A DNA stretch of 54,041 bases from Victivallaceae bacterium (lineage in GTDB: Bacteria; Verrucomicrobiota; Lentisphaeria; Victivallales; Victivallaceae). Of this stretch, positions 18,397 to 28,001 are shown one piece after another (the stretch's first letter is position 1; every line of letters starts with the position of its first letter). Below the pieces are notes generated by a model. The model saw only the letters and a list, made by a program, of their open reading frames with translations. It did no database searches and was not told the DNA's origin. The position numbers and the translations under genes are program-made. The stretch spans positions 1 through 54,041 of the forward strand of contig JAEDIJ010000011.1 of the NCBI GenBank assembly GCA_016292515.1. The letters run 5' to 3'.

Positions 18397-19899
18397 CTAT
18401 CCGCAGTGGAAGAAAGTTTTCACCAGTTTCAAAATCTGCTCCTGATCGTCGCCGATATCGGCGCGGAGCGTGCGGTCGTTGAAACTGCGCAAGCCCGCGA
18501 TCAGACCGTCGATCATCACCGGACTGAAAACGTTGTCCTTTTCATAATAGGCGCGCTGTTTTTCCAGACAATCGGCGGAAGCGGCGCAGCTGTCGGGCAA
18601 GGTCGAGAGCGTTTCGAGCAGTTTCTGATTTTCCGCCTTGTGGATGTTGACGTTGACGTAGGTCTTGTCGGCGACTTCAAGCGCGTTTTCCATCTCAAAT
18701 CCCGTGCGGGCGGCGACCGCCAGTCCGGCGATGAGCAAATGGACATTGGCGGAGCCGTCGGGCGAACGCATTTCGACCGTCTGTTTCTGACTGGTGTCGA
18801 AACCCCCCTCGAGTTCAAGCGGATTCGCCTGCGAGCAGAGGTCTTTCTGATTCGTCCAGCCGAGCGGCACGCGCACGAGCACGGAGCGGTTGCGGTCGCC
18901 CCAGCAGACGTTGGTCGGTGCTTCCTGATGCGGCACCAGACGGAAATAAGAGGTCGGATTGGTGTTGCCGAATGCGGTGATCGACGGCGCCAGCGTCATC
19001 ATACCGGCGATCGCCCGTTTGGCGTCGTCGCTCAACGCGCCATCTTTCAGCATCTGGTTGCAATCGTCCTCCATCAGCCGGAAGTGAATATGCAAGCCCG
19101 ACCCCGCCTTGCCCGTCGTGATCTTGGGCGCAAACGTGACGTCGTACCCCGACTGATAGGCGAGATTGCGGATGATCCACTTGGCGAGCAGCAGCTGATC
19201 GGCGGCGTCTTCGGCGTTGACCGGCAGAAATTCGATCTCGTTCTGCTCGTAGATCTTGCCGTCGAGCGTGAAGTTGCCGACTTCGGAGTGTCCGTACTTG
19301 ATCTGACCGCCCGCCTGCGCGATGTAATTCATGCAAAGTTGACGGAATTCACCGAATTTGGCGTAGGGCGCGGATTCGTGGTAGCCTTTCTGATCGACGG
19401 CGGGGAAGCACTCGTCGTCGGGCGCGATGACGTAGTATTCCAACTCGCCCATCGCCTGAAATTCCTTGCCGGTCGCCTTGCGGAAGGACTCACAAGCCTT
19501 GTGCAAGGTGTATTCGGGGGAACTTTCCAGCGGATTGCCCTCTTTGTCGAAAAAGGAGCAGAGCATATTGAGCGTCGGCAGTTCGCAGAAAGGGTCCATA
19601 TACGCCGTGCGGAAACGGGGCACGACGTAAAGATCGCTGCTGCTGGCTTCGATGAAGGGGAAAAGGCTCGAACCGTCCACGCGCTCGCCGCAGGAGAGGA
19701 TCTCCTCCAAATACGCGGCGCTGTTGATGACGAAATTGAGCGTCTTCAATCTGCCGTCGCCGGCGGGGTACTGGAAATTGATATGCCGGATATCGTTGGC
19801 GCGGATGTAACGGATGATGTCCGCCTTGGTGAAATCGAGGGGATTCTTGCCGATCGACTCGGTCAGACTGCGGCAACTGTACTCAATCGGGAAACTCAT
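18397..19899 (-). CDS. glnA: glutamine synthetase
   Basis: It makes glutamine from glutamate, ammonia and ATP, the main entry of ammonium into metabolism. The 500-residue product has the beta-Grasp N-terminus and catalytic motifs GELEYY (151-156), NEIEF (220-224), SGLHIHF (267-273), NPTSYFRL (314-321) and WGDRNRS (333-339). I see no adenylylation-site tyrosine motif of the NLYDLP type, so GlnE-type control is unlikely. It starts behind AAGGAAAGGA and is bounded by terminators on both sides, so it is monocistronic. The subclass cannot be assigned firmly from sequence alone. Confidence 0.93.
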   Translation of the reverse strand: MSFPIEYSCRSLTESIGKNPLDFTKADIIRYIRANDIRHINFQYPAGDGRLKTLNFVINSAAYLEEILSCGERVDGSSLFPFIEASSSDLYVVPRFRTAYMDPFCELPTLNMLCSFFDKEGNPLESSPEYTLHKACESFRKATGKEFQAMGELEYYVIAPDDECFPAVDQKGYHESAPYAKFGEFRQLCMNYIAQAGGQIKYGHSEVGNFTLDGKIYEQNEIEFLPVNAEDAADQLLLAKWIIRNLAYQSGYDVTFAPKITTGKAGSGLHIHFRLMEDDCNQMLKDGALSDDAKRAIAGMMTLAPSITAFGNTNPTSYFRLVPHQEAPTNVCWGDRNRSVLVRVPLGWTNQKDLCSQANPLELEGGFDTSQKQTVEMRSPDGSANVHLLIAGLAVAARTGFEMENALEVADKTYVNVNIHKAENQKLLETLSTLPDSCAASADCLEKQRAYYEKDNVFSPVMIDGLIAGLRSFNDRTLRADIGDDQEQILKLVKTFFHCG

Positions 19900-20000
19900 T
19901 TTTTCTTATCCTTTCCTTATTGCGGATGAAACCGTCAAAAAAACAACACTTTCATAAATTAAGCCTAATTGCCGATTTTACAAGTCCCGGAAATAAAAAA

Positions 20001-20033
20001 ATAAAGTTTTCCACACGCGATGAAAAACTTTAT
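20001..20033 (-). terminator. intrinsic terminator of the exported repeat-protein pair
   Basis: A 12-bp AT-rich stem (20033-20022 with 20012-20001, one G-U) is followed on the minus strand by TTTTTTATTT. A second perfect 9-bp hairpin with arms GCCGGGATC and GATCCCGGC lies just upstream at about 20048-20070. Confidence 0.7.
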
Positions 20034-20081
20034 TTTATCGATTTGAGCCGGGATCAAGACGATCCCGGCGGAAAACAAATC

Positions 20082-20762
20082 TTAATTGATGCTGAAATTC
20101 ACGATCGGGAAGCAGGGCAGAAAGCCGTCTTCCATAAAGTTCAGGAAGCCGAACTGGAAACCTTTTTTCGCGAAGTTCAGCAATCCGAGCTGGAAGCCGC
20201 TCTTTTCGCCGACGTTCAACAGCGACGCCTGAACTCCGTCAACATCGTTCGCGACGTTGAGCACCGGAGCCGCCTGAAATCCCGTGACGTCGTTCGCGAC
20301 GTTAATGATCGCCGCCGGCTGGAAACCGGTGAATTTCCCCGTGGAAACGTTGACGCAGCTCGCCTGCAAACCTTTCATATTGCCGTTCATCGTGAAAACG
20401 GGGGCAAGCTGGGCGCCGATGAATTCATCGCGGCAGATACAGGTGATCAGCGTCGCCTGCAAGCCCTCGACTTCGTGGCTGTAACAGACCGTCCACCCCA
20501 ACTGCGCACCCTGGATGTGCTGGGTGAGCGAACCGAGCCACGAGGCTTCCAGACCGATCACCTTGCCCTGCCCCGCGCACATCGGCCAGCCGGACTTGAT
20601 GCCGACGACGTTGCTTTCCATCTGCGAACGCGGGAATTTGTACCAGATGCCGATCTGGAAATAACTGGTCGGATAGTTTTCATACGCCGGAGCAACGGGA
20701 GCTTCCGCCGCAAAAAGGGAACCGACTGCGAGCAGTGCGAAAAGAACCAAAACCTTTTTCAT
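20082..20762 (-). CDS. exported protein with LA_2272-like surface repeats
   Basis: The 226-residue product starts at ATG 20762 behind AAGGAGAG with a classical signal peptide (KKVLVLFALLAVGSLFAAEA). It then carries degenerate repeats of about 20 residues of the type VxGFQAAPVLNVANDVxG and ends in GFLPCFPIVNFSIN. This pattern resembles the LA_2272 surface-repeat family. The function is unknown and a periplasmic or outer-surface location is likely. It is paralogous to the gene 22 nt upstream, and both share a nearly identical C-terminus, implying duplication and co-transcription. Confidence 0.82.
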   Translation of the reverse strand: MKKVLVLFALLAVGSLFAAEAPVAPAYENYPTSYFQIGIWYKFPRSQMESNVVGIKSGWPMCAGQGKVIGLEASWLGSLTQHIQGAQLGWTVCYSHEVEGLQATLITCICRDEFIGAQLAPVFTMNGNMKGLQASCVNVSTGKFTGFQPAAIINVANDVTGFQAAPVLNVANDVDGVQASLLNVGEKSGFQLGLLNFAKKGFQFGFLNFMEDGFLPCFPIVNFSIN

Positions 20763-20783
20763 TTTTCTCTCCTTGAACAATGA

Positions 20784-21248
20784 TTACTTCACCGGGAAAT
20801 TCACGATCGGAAAACAGGGCAAAAAGCCGTTTTCCATAAAATTCAGAATGCCGAACTGGATGCCGCCTTTTTTAGCGACGTTGACCACGGCAAAAGTGAC
20901 GCCGTCAACTTCATCGACCAAATTGACCGGAGCCAGCGCGACGCCGACGAGTTTTTCCCCGCTGGTGAAACCGAGCGTACCTTTGAATCCATTGACGTAT
21001 TTACTTCCGGCGTTGATCACTGCGCCCTCGACGCCGTAAACGGGAGCCCCGCCGCAACCGAGAATACCGAGTTTGACGCCGTAAGTATCGGTGTACATCT
21101 GATACTCCGGAGCATCCTCCCAGATGGTGAACATAAAGCTTTCGTAATTTTCCGCATACTTGGGCTGGGCGGCAGTGGTTTCCGCGGCGGCGAGCGAAAA
21201 AACGCCGGCCACCGCCAACAACATCGCGACGAGAACACTTTTTTTCAT
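20784..21248 (-). CDS. exported LA_2272-like repeat protein, paralogue
   Basis: The product starts at ATG 21248 (or 21254, two codons earlier) behind AAAGGA, with signal peptide KKSVLVAMLLAVAGVFSLAAA. Mature residues contain the same repeat style (VDGVTFAVVNVAKKGG) and the shared tail GFLPCFPIVNF. It is shorter than its neighbour, with fewer repeats. A promoter at 21312-21340 probably drives both genes. The function is unknown. Confidence 0.82.
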   Translation of the reverse strand: MKKSVLVAMLLAVAGVFSLAAAETTAAQPKYAENYESFMFTIWEDAPEYQMYTDTYGVKLGILGCGGAPVYGVEGAVINAGSKYVNGFKGTLGFTSGEKLVGVALAPVNLVDEVDGVTFAVVNVAKKGGIQFGILNFMENGFLPCFPIVNFPVK

Positions 21249-21311
21249 TGTCATCTTTCCTTTTGTGAAATTACAGCGAACGGTCGGTTTCATCCGTTGT
21301 TTCTGTTACTA

Positions 21312-21340
21312 AATATACTCCGCTTCCGCACAAAAGGCAA
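21312..21340 (-). promoter_or_regulatory. sigma70 promoter for the exported repeat-protein pair
   Basis: On the minus strand TTGCCT (21340-21335), 17 nt, TATATT (21317-21312), about 60 nt upstream of the start codon. Confidence 0.6.
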
Positions 21341-21380
21341 ATTTTTGTGATGAAAAAAAATGCGAAATGAACGAACTCTT

Positions 21381-23993
21381 TCACGCGGAAAGCGTTTTCA
21401 GTTTCCGGTAATCGGTTTTTCCGGTGCCGAGCAACGGGATCTCGTCGAGCAGGATCACCTTGCCGACGTAACTGATCGGAGAAAATCCGGCTTCGCGGAG
21501 CGCCTGATTGGCGGCTTCTCTGGTGATCGCAATTGTCGCAAAAAGGGTGATCTCCGGTTTGTCCTCACTGCCCTGCGCCTCGACGGCGAGCGGCATTTTT
21601 TCCGATCCCCTGCCAAAAACGGCAAGCAATGCTTCCTCGACGGCGGGGAGCGAAACCATTTCGCCCGCGATTTTGACAAAACGTTTGAGTCTGCCTTTGA
21701 ACGTGATGAAGTTTTCGTCATCGGCTTCGACGAGATCGCCCGTGCGGTACCACGTTTTGCCTTTCATTTCGACAAAAGGCGAAGGATCTTCCGCCGAGAG
21801 GTAACCGGGGAAAACGGTCGGCCCGCTGACATAGAGCATTCCGGTTTCTCCGGGCGGCAGAGGATCGCCGTTTTCATCGCAGATCATCCATTCGAGGCAA
21901 TCCAGAATGCGGCCGACCGTGCCGATTTTTCTGGCGTCGGGCTGATTGACGGCGATAATAGGACCGCATTCGGTGATGCCGTAGCCTTCCAGGAAGTAAG
22001 CGTCCGGACACTTTTCCTGAAAAAGTTCCAATCTGCCGGAGGAGCACTTTTCCGCGCCGGTGATGACGATGCGGATCGTTTCCACCTCCTCGCGCGATGC
22101 GTGTTTCAATATCCCCTCGGTAAATGTCGGAGTCCCGACGATCATCGTCGCGCGGTAGGCGCAGATCAGCCGTTTCAGCATATTGCCGTCGGTCGGATCG
22201 CCGTGATAGACGATCCGCATATTGCTGATCGCCGGCAAAACGCCGTTGATCAGAAGACCGAAAGCGTGAAACGGCGGCAACATCCCGAGAATGCTGTCGT
22301 CCCGGCGCAGTTTCATCGGGTCCATCGAGTATCGGATATCGTTCAATCCGCTTTCGTGCGTGATCGGCACGGCTTTGGGCTCGCTCTCCGAACCGCTGGT
22401 GAAAAGGATCGCCGCGTAAGGCGACACCTTGGCGGCGCGAAGCGTTTGCCACGAGAAGCGGCAACGAAGCCACGCCCGCAACTTTTTGCACAGCGTGATC
22501 TTTTGCTTCAATTCTTCCAAAAAGACGAAACGATCGGAGATCGGGGAAAGATCCGTGCCGCGCTCCGCAAGTTTTTGGACGACGAGTTGAGATGTCAAAA
22601 CGTACCGCAGATCGGTTTTTTTCACACACGCCGCGAGCGTGCGCGCGCCGACCGTCCAATTGAGCATCACCGGCGTTTTGCCGGCAAAGAGCATCGCCAT
22701 ATAGACGGGGAAAAACGCCGCGCACGCCGGCATCACCAAGCCGATCTTTTCGCCGGGGATCGCCGCGATCTCGTCTTTGAGCGCGAGGATCGCGAGAATG
22801 ATCTTGCGGTTGGTCAGCACCCCCGCCGACTGATCGGCGAGCAGAGGGAAATCAGGGCGTTGTTTCGCCAGACGCAAAAAAGCTCCGGTGATCGTCGTGC
22901 TGTTTTCCGGGATCCTCGGCGCGGTCGCGTCGGGCGGGATAAACCACGAAACGGGAATTTCCCGCAACGGCTTTTCCTGCGGCGTTTTGCCGATGGCGGC
23001 AAGCAACAGATCGCCGACGAGGCGAAGAGTGCCGGGGGCATGGATGCGGACGGCAAATTCCTGCTCCGTCCAGACCGCCATACCGTAAATCAGCAAACTG
23101 TCCATCCCGAGATCCTTGCCAAGTTTATCCTGATCGCGGATCTCGGCAACGGAGGAAACTTCACGCAGTCGGGCGTAGACTTTTTCCCGGACGGAGTCGG
23201 GAACATCCGACGTGTCCGCTTCAGAAAATTCCGGCGGCGGTTCGGCAACGGTACGAGTGCCGCCCTTTTCCCAAAATTTGTAGGGGACATAGGTGTTGGC
23301 GACGGCATCCTGATTGTAGAAATTTTCCAGATAGCGGTTGAGAACTTCCTTGCTCTCATAACGCGACAGACCGGAAACTTCTTCAAAAGTGATCTCGACG
23401 TTGCGGCGGGGAATGAAAAAGAAGAAATTCAAAAAAAGATATTTGAGGTTTTCGCGGAAAATAACGGGGAACGGCCGCTGAACTCCACTGCTCCGGCTGA
23501 AAGAACTCCCCCACAGCCCCCGCGTGCGGATCAGAACGACGCGCGCGTCGGGGCATTGGCGGAGCAACGTGTACGCGCCGGAATTGCCGTGGATATCTTC
23601 ATAGCGGCTGCGGTAAAGATGACCGCTCGGATACATCAGGACGTTTTCCCCTTTCTGCAACGCGAGACGGCACGTTTCAAATTGCGCTTTGCACTTTTCG
23701 ACCCCGGCATCCCCCACGATGCCGATATCCGCAAAGGGCAGCAACCGCAGAGTTTTGACGAAATGTTTCAAAACCGTCTCCTCGACCTGCTTGTCGTCGA
23801 TGAGGATCCACGGACGGAATTTGCCGATCAGAAAGGCTCCTAAAATTTCCGGGTCGATCAACGCCGGATGATTGGGCAGAAACAAAATTCCCCTGCCCTG
23901 CTCGATCTTGATTTTCTCCAAACCGTGAATCTGAATGCGGTAGCGCAGTTTCAGAAGAAATTTCACCACCAAAGAAAGAAAGGATATCAGCAT
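21381..23993 (-). CDS. trimodular acyltransferase-ACP-acyl-ACP synthetase (Aas-like)
   Basis: From ATG 23993 (AGGAG directly upstream) the product is 870 residues. An N-terminal PlsC-type acyltransferase carries NHPALID (41-47) where the family has HX4D, with YPSGHLYRS at 121-129. An acyl-carrier domain lies near 270-335, with the phosphopantetheine serine in DLGMDSL (Ser299). An AMP-forming acyl ligase occupies about 365-870 (FTSGSESEPKAVP at 531-543, YRTGD, and GTGKTDYRK near the end). E. coli Aas has the first and third parts and recycles lysophospholipids. The built-in carrier suggests the acyl chain is activated, held and transferred on one chain. An earlier in-frame ATG exists but lacks a ribosome site. 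Confidence 0.85.
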   Translation of the reverse strand: MLISFLSLVVKFLLKLRYRIQIHGLEKIKIEQGRGILFLPNHPALIDPEILGAFLIGKFRPWILIDDKQVEETVLKHFVKTLRLLPFADIGIVGDAGVEKCKAQFETCRLALQKGENVLMYPSGHLYRSRYEDIHGNSGAYTLLRQCPDARVVLIRTRGLWGSSFSRSSGVQRPFPVIFRENLKYLFLNFFFFIPRRNVEITFEEVSGLSRYESKEVLNRYLENFYNQDAVANTYVPYKFWEKGGTRTVAEPPPEFSEADTSDVPDSVREKVYARLREVSSVAEIRDQDKLGKDLGMDSLLIYGMAVWTEQEFAVRIHAPGTLRLVGDLLLAAIGKTPQEKPLREIPVSWFIPPDATAPRIPENSTTITGAFLRLAKQRPDFPLLADQSAGVLTNRKIILAILALKDEIAAIPGEKIGLVMPACAAFFPVYMAMLFAGKTPVMLNWTVGARTLAACVKKTDLRYVLTSQLVVQKLAERGTDLSPISDRFVFLEELKQKITLCKKLRAWLRCRFSWQTLRAAKVSPYAAILFTSGSESEPKAVPITHESGLNDIRYSMDPMKLRRDDSILGMLPPFHAFGLLINGVLPAISNMRIVYHGDPTDGNMLKRLICAYRATMIVGTPTFTEGILKHASREEVETIRIVITGAEKCSSGRLELFQEKCPDAYFLEGYGITECGPIIAVNQPDARKIGTVGRILDCLEWMICDENGDPLPPGETGMLYVSGPTVFPGYLSAEDPSPFVEMKGKTWYRTGDLVEADDENFITFKGRLKRFVKIAGEMVSLPAVEEALLAVFGRGSEKMPLAVEAQGSEDKPEITLFATIAITREAANQALREAGFSPISYVGKVILLDEIPLLGTGKTDYRKLKTLSA

Positions 23994-24088
23994 TTTTCTC
24001 CTCATCGAAATTCCCGCGGCAAACACCGACTCTTTCTTACAATATCATATTTACGGTAAAATTCAAAACTTTTTTGGGAGAAATCCAT

Positions 24089-24123
24089 AAAAAACGGGCG
24101 TCCCGTGATTTACGGAACGCCCG
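24089..24123 (-). terminator. intrinsic terminator of the secreted glycosidase gene
   Basis: On the minus strand a 12-bp stem (24123-24112 with 24106-24095, one T-G pair) with a 5-nt loop is followed by TTTTTT. It starts about 20 nt past the stop at 24142. Confidence 0.9.
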
Positions 24124-24141
24124 GACAAGTCAAAAATCAAA

Positions 24142-26850
24142 TCACTTTTTTTCAAGCAGATAGATGCTGTCGCCCTTGACGTCGGTGAGGACGTTGCCCT
24201 CGACGCCTTTGATTTTCCACCCGGCGGGCAGATCGACGGTCACCTTTTTGGCGGGATTCCAGAAAAGGAGCGCGCCGCCCTTGTCGCTGATCCACGTCGT
24301 GCCGAAAGATGTTTCGCGGATGAAAGGCATCCCGACGTGATCGAGCGTTTCGTTGAATTTCGGCACGAGGCTCACCATCCGGTTGGCGCGCACGACTTCA
24401 TCGGCGACGCGGTCGAACTGGAAAGTGTACCCCGAAAGTTCCGAAATCAAAAAGCAACCGAACATCCCCGCACGGAAGAAATCAAGTTCCAGCCCCTCGT
24501 AGAAATTCGCCGTCGGCACACTGCCGACAAGCGCGAATTCATTTCCGGCAAAAGGCGTGTAAAGATGCGGGCGGTACCAATACTCGTCAAGCACGAGGGG
24601 ATTCATTCCCTCGATCGCGACGCGGCACTTGTGATCGTGGAAAAAGCGGTAGAATCTGATCTGCGACGCGAGTCCGTGGGGACTTTGCTTTTTGGCGTAA
24701 TTGACACAATTCCCCGCCGCGCCGTCCATATCGCGGTAGACCAGACCGACGCCGGCTTCGATCGCGGGCTTGGCAAGTTCGCAGAACCACTTGTAATATT
24801 CTTCGTTGTTGACGTCGATCACGGGGTAGCGCGAGCCGTTGTAAGCAAAAATTTTGCCTTGGGGATCGCGGACGAACCATTCGGGGTGATGGTTGTAGAT
24901 CCAGCCGCCGTCGCCCTGAACGTAACTTCCGGCAGTCCAGATGTGAGAACGCACACCTTTGTCGCGCAATTCGCGGATCAGCGGGAAACGGCTGGCGCGG
25001 TAGGAAACGTCCGCCGGTTCTTCGCAGCCGGGCAGAATCAGGAAGCGGAACCCCGCCTTGGCGGCGGCGTCGCGCACGGCTTTTTGCTCCGCCTCCGAGA
25101 CCTGATGGCTGACGCGGCAACCGGGATATATCGGCAACTCGTCAAGTCCCGCTTTGCGGCGAAGTTGTTGACGCTGAAACTGATACATCGCAAGATACTC
25201 GTTGTGTCCGCGCTCGGCGCCGACGCTGTACCAGTGCCAGTAATTCTTGCTCGCGATCGGCGCGAGGACGCGCCCGAAACCGTGACGGCGGATGCGCGTG
25301 ATCGATTTTTCGCCTTTATTGCGCACCAGACGCACTTCGACGGATTCCGCTTCGTCGATGTTGCCGAGAAAAACACCGTTTTCACAGGCGACCAGCTCAA
25401 ACGGTTGACCGCTGCCGAAGTAACTCCAAAAACTCGTGTCGCCCGTCTTCTTGCCCGTCATATCGAAATTTGCATAGCCGCGGGGCGGCGAATAGCAGGA
25501 GTTGCGGCGCGAAAAGAGCGGTTTTTCCGGCGTAAGTTCCGAAGTGAAAACGACTTTGTTGACGTAGAGCGGACACTTTGCCACTTCGATACGGTCGGCG
25601 ATGCCGATATATTCCCTGCCGTCGAGGGAAAGTTTCCCCGCTGTGAAAATCCAGCGCATCGACGATCCTTTGGCGGTATAGTTGATGACCGCACTTTTGC
25701 CGTCCACGGAAATTCCGGTGAACTGCCATTTGATATCGGCGGGGGTCACTTCCGCCGCGGCGTCGGTCGCTTCCGCCGTCGCTTCGTCAAAGAGCGAACG
25801 GTCGGTCGAATAACTGATTTCGGGAATGCGGTAATTGCGGATCAAAGGTTCTTTTTGTCCGGGATAGGCGATTTCAACGCTGCCGTTTTCCGCAAGTGTC
25901 AGACAACAGCCGTTGGCAAACGTGACGGTTTTGCCCTTGACTTCGGGAGTTTCGGCGCACTCCGTGACACCGAGTTGCGGGATCTGCACGGAAACGGCGA
26001 CTTCATCCAAACCCTTGCGTTCCGGGATCGGCTGCATCCGTTCGATCAAAGCATCGGCTTTGACTTTGACGTTGGCACTGTCGCCGACGACGGTGACGAA
26101 AAACGCTTTGGCGTACGCCCAGTTGGAAAATTCCTTCAACTGCAAGGCATAGGCAAGTTCGGCATTGAGAAACGTGACCGTGCCCTTGCCGATCGACTTG
26201 CGAACGAGGAAAGGCGCGATTTCATTGCCGTTTTCATCGCGGATCATACTCAAAACGGTCGCGCCCTCGACGGCGCGCCCCCGGTGAAACGCACGGTAGA
26301 CGGGGATTTTCTCCGGAAAGAGCGCATATTTTTCACCCGCCGGACGGTTGGCGAAAAGCGGCACTTCCGGTGCTTCCATATCCTCCAATTGAAGCGGCAG
26401 AAGATCGCCGACTTCATTGGGGCAATCGAGCGTAAAGAGGATATTGCCGCCGTTTTCGACGTAGGCTCTCAACTGCGCGATGCGTTCATTTGTCAGCATT
26501 TTCGCCATCAGATTGGCGGGGATGTCGTGAAAAACGACCAGTTTCTTGCCCGCAAGTTTTTCCAAAAGCGGCGTGATGCCGTCAAAGGGCGTCGGCTCGA
26601 CTTTGTCGGTCATATTGACCTTGATCGTCGCGCCGTTGAAGCCGTCAAGATACGCGCCGTTGGCGTTGATGCCGCGGCATCCGGCTTTGACCAGCATATT
26701 GCACATATCGGCTCCACGCCACGGACGGCCGCCGCTGAAAACGGCGATGAGAGGTCCTTTTTTGCCGACGGTCGGCGGCATTTTCTGCGGGCCCGCCGCC
26801 AACAGTGCGGCGCACAACGCGATCAACGAAACTCCCAGTACTTTTTTCAT
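24142..26850 (-). CDS. secreted TIM-barrel glycoside hydrolase-like protein
   Basis: The 902-residue product starts at ATG 26850 behind AGGAG with a signal peptide (KKVLGVSLIALCAALLAAG). Residues 30-260 look like a class I glutamine amidotransferase-like or ThuA-like alpha/beta domain (FSGGRPWRG, ENGGNILFTLDCPNE). A beta-sandwich region follows, then a C-terminal barrel with YRDMDGAAGN and VAIEGMNP that fits the GH36/alpha-galactosidase-like group of retaining glycosidases. The candidate nucleophile is the Asp in YRDMDG. No CAZy family can be assigned with confidence. It follows the exonuclease gene after 60 nt on the same strand and may share its transcript. Confidence 0.72.
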   Translation of the reverse strand: MKKVLGVSLIALCAALLAAGPQKMPPTVGKKGPLIAVFSGGRPWRGADMCNMLVKAGCRGINANGAYLDGFNGATIKVNMTDKVEPTPFDGITPLLEKLAGKKLVVFHDIPANLMAKMLTNERIAQLRAYVENGGNILFTLDCPNEVGDLLPLQLEDMEAPEVPLFANRPAGEKYALFPEKIPVYRAFHRGRAVEGATVLSMIRDENGNEIAPFLVRKSIGKGTVTFLNAELAYALQLKEFSNWAYAKAFFVTVVGDSANVKVKADALIERMQPIPERKGLDEVAVSVQIPQLGVTECAETPEVKGKTVTFANGCCLTLAENGSVEIAYPGQKEPLIRNYRIPEISYSTDRSLFDEATAEATDAAAEVTPADIKWQFTGISVDGKSAVINYTAKGSSMRWIFTAGKLSLDGREYIGIADRIEVAKCPLYVNKVVFTSELTPEKPLFSRRNSCYSPPRGYANFDMTGKKTGDTSFWSYFGSGQPFELVACENGVFLGNIDEAESVEVRLVRNKGEKSITRIRRHGFGRVLAPIASKNYWHWYSVGAERGHNEYLAMYQFQRQQLRRKAGLDELPIYPGCRVSHQVSEAEQKAVRDAAAKAGFRFLILPGCEEPADVSYRASRFPLIRELRDKGVRSHIWTAGSYVQGDGGWIYNHHPEWFVRDPQGKIFAYNGSRYPVIDVNNEEYYKWFCELAKPAIEAGVGLVYRDMDGAAGNCVNYAKKQSPHGLASQIRFYRFFHDHKCRVAIEGMNPLVLDEYWYRPHLYTPFAGNEFALVGSVPTANFYEGLELDFFRAGMFGCFLISELSGYTFQFDRVADEVVRANRMVSLVPKFNETLDHVGMPFIRETSFGTTWISDKGGALLFWNPAKKVTVDLPAGWKIKGVEGNVLTDVKGDSIYLLEKK

Positions 26851-26910
26851 GGACTCTCCTTTCTTAAGATAAAAATTCAAAACAATTCGCCCTGCTCCAT
26901 CGCGGGGGCG

Positions 26911-27828
26911 TCAGATTTTTTCCGGCTTTGCCGAAATGGCAAAAAGATCGTCGGCGACCGATGTTTCCGCGGCGGGCAATTCCTTTAAGATGCTCTTGAA
27001 CCCCGCTTCGGTACAGAGAGAGCGCACTTTTTCCCAATTGACGGCGCGGCGCGTCAAAACTTGATCGAGATCAACGAAACTTGTGGGCAGATCGCAACGG
27101 AGACGCACCAAGCCGAGATTGCGGCGGAGCAATTCCTCCTGATTTGCCAATTTCGCCGCGAATTTGGCTTCCGTCAGCACGGAGGGGTCGGCGATGTACT
27201 CTTCTAGCGTGATATTCTGCAAAAGTTGCGCCGCGCTTTTGGGACCGATCCCCGCGACGCCCGCGATATTGTCGGCGGTATCGCCGACGAGCGCGAGGTA
27301 ATCCGCGACTTTTTGCGGCGGAATGCCGAATTTCGCTTCGACGAAGTCGATGCCGCGCTCCTCGAAGCCGCCCCCTTTGGCGGGCGAGACCATTTTGACG
27401 TGCGCGTTGACCAGCTGCGACAAGTCCTTGTCGGAGGAAACGATGCGGATCTCGCAACCGTCAAGATGCGACACGATGCCGCCGATGAGATCGTCCGCCT
27501 CGAACCCCGTCTCGGCGTACTGCGGCCAGCCGAAAGCCGCCGCCATTTCTTTGAGGCGCGGCATCTGGCACTTCAACTCCTCCGGCATCGGCGGACGATT
27601 CGCCTTATAGTCGGGATGGAGTTTCAACCGGAAGTCCACTTTGCCGCAGTCAAAGAGCATCGCGCCGCGGCGCGACGGATAGTCTTTGTCCAGTTCCAAA
27701 AGCAGTTTGGTGAAAATATAAAGCGCGTTGACCGGCTTCCCCTGCGGGTCGGTCAACATCCGGATCGCGAAAAACGACCGAAAAATCTGACTGTATGCGT
27801 CGATCAGCACGACGTCGATAGCGGACAT
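26911..27828 (-). CDS. stand-alone 5'-3' exonuclease (PolI N-domain/FEN-like)
   Basis: The 305-residue product matches the PolI 5'-nuclease family. It has the N-terminal metal Asp (LIDAYSQIFRSFFA), FDCGKVDFRLKLHPDYKANR helical-arch residues, EADDLIGG, SSDKDLSQL, GDTADNIAGVAGIGPKSA (the helix-hairpin-helix region), with acidic residues in expected places. It removes RNA primers or flaps in DNA replication and repair. No polymerase domain is attached, so PolI would be encoded elsewhere or this is an Xni-like protein. GGAGGAG lies before the start, and a near-consensus promoter lies at 27861-27889. Confidence 0.9.
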   Translation of the reverse strand: MSAIDVVLIDAYSQIFRSFFAIRMLTDPQGKPVNALYIFTKLLLELDKDYPSRRGAMLFDCGKVDFRLKLHPDYKANRPPMPEELKCQMPRLKEMAAAFGWPQYAETGFEADDLIGGIVSHLDGCEIRIVSSDKDLSQLVNAHVKMVSPAKGGGFEERGIDFVEAKFGIPPQKVADYLALVGDTADNIAGVAGIGPKSAAQLLQNITLEEYIADPSVLTEAKFAAKLANQEELLRRNLGLVRLRCDLPTSFVDLDQVLTRRAVNWEKVRSLCTEAGFKSILKELPAAETSVADDLFAISAKPEKI

Positions 27829-27860
27829 CTTTACTCCTCCATAAAAGATATAGTGTCTAT

Positions 27861-27889
27861 ACTATACAGCGACAACAGCCGCTTGTCAA
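27861..27889 (-). promoter_or_regulatory. near-consensus sigma70 promoter of the exonuclease gene
   Basis: On the minus strand TTGACA (27889-27884), 17 nt, TATAGT (27866-27861), giving a leader of about 25 nt. Confidence 0.75.
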
Positions 27890-28001
27890 CACAAGGGAAA
27901 ACAAAATTCGATTTTTTCCGGTAATGGGGATGTTTTTTTGCCGGAAGCGTGTATATTACATATAAGGAAACACTTTCGACTCAAACCAAAGGAGAAAAAA
28001 G

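Noticed and set aside
21360..26988. Plus-strand open frames of 827 and 883 codons
   Set aside because: They mirror two clear minus-strand genes (the acyltransferase fusion and the glycosidase). Their proteins are Arg/His/Phe-rich, without domains or signal peptides, as expected for GC-rich antisense frames.
27930..27965. Promoter for the GH20-like gene around TATATT
   Set aside because: The TATATT is present, but no hexamer near TTGACA lies 16-18 nt upstream, so I did not list it.
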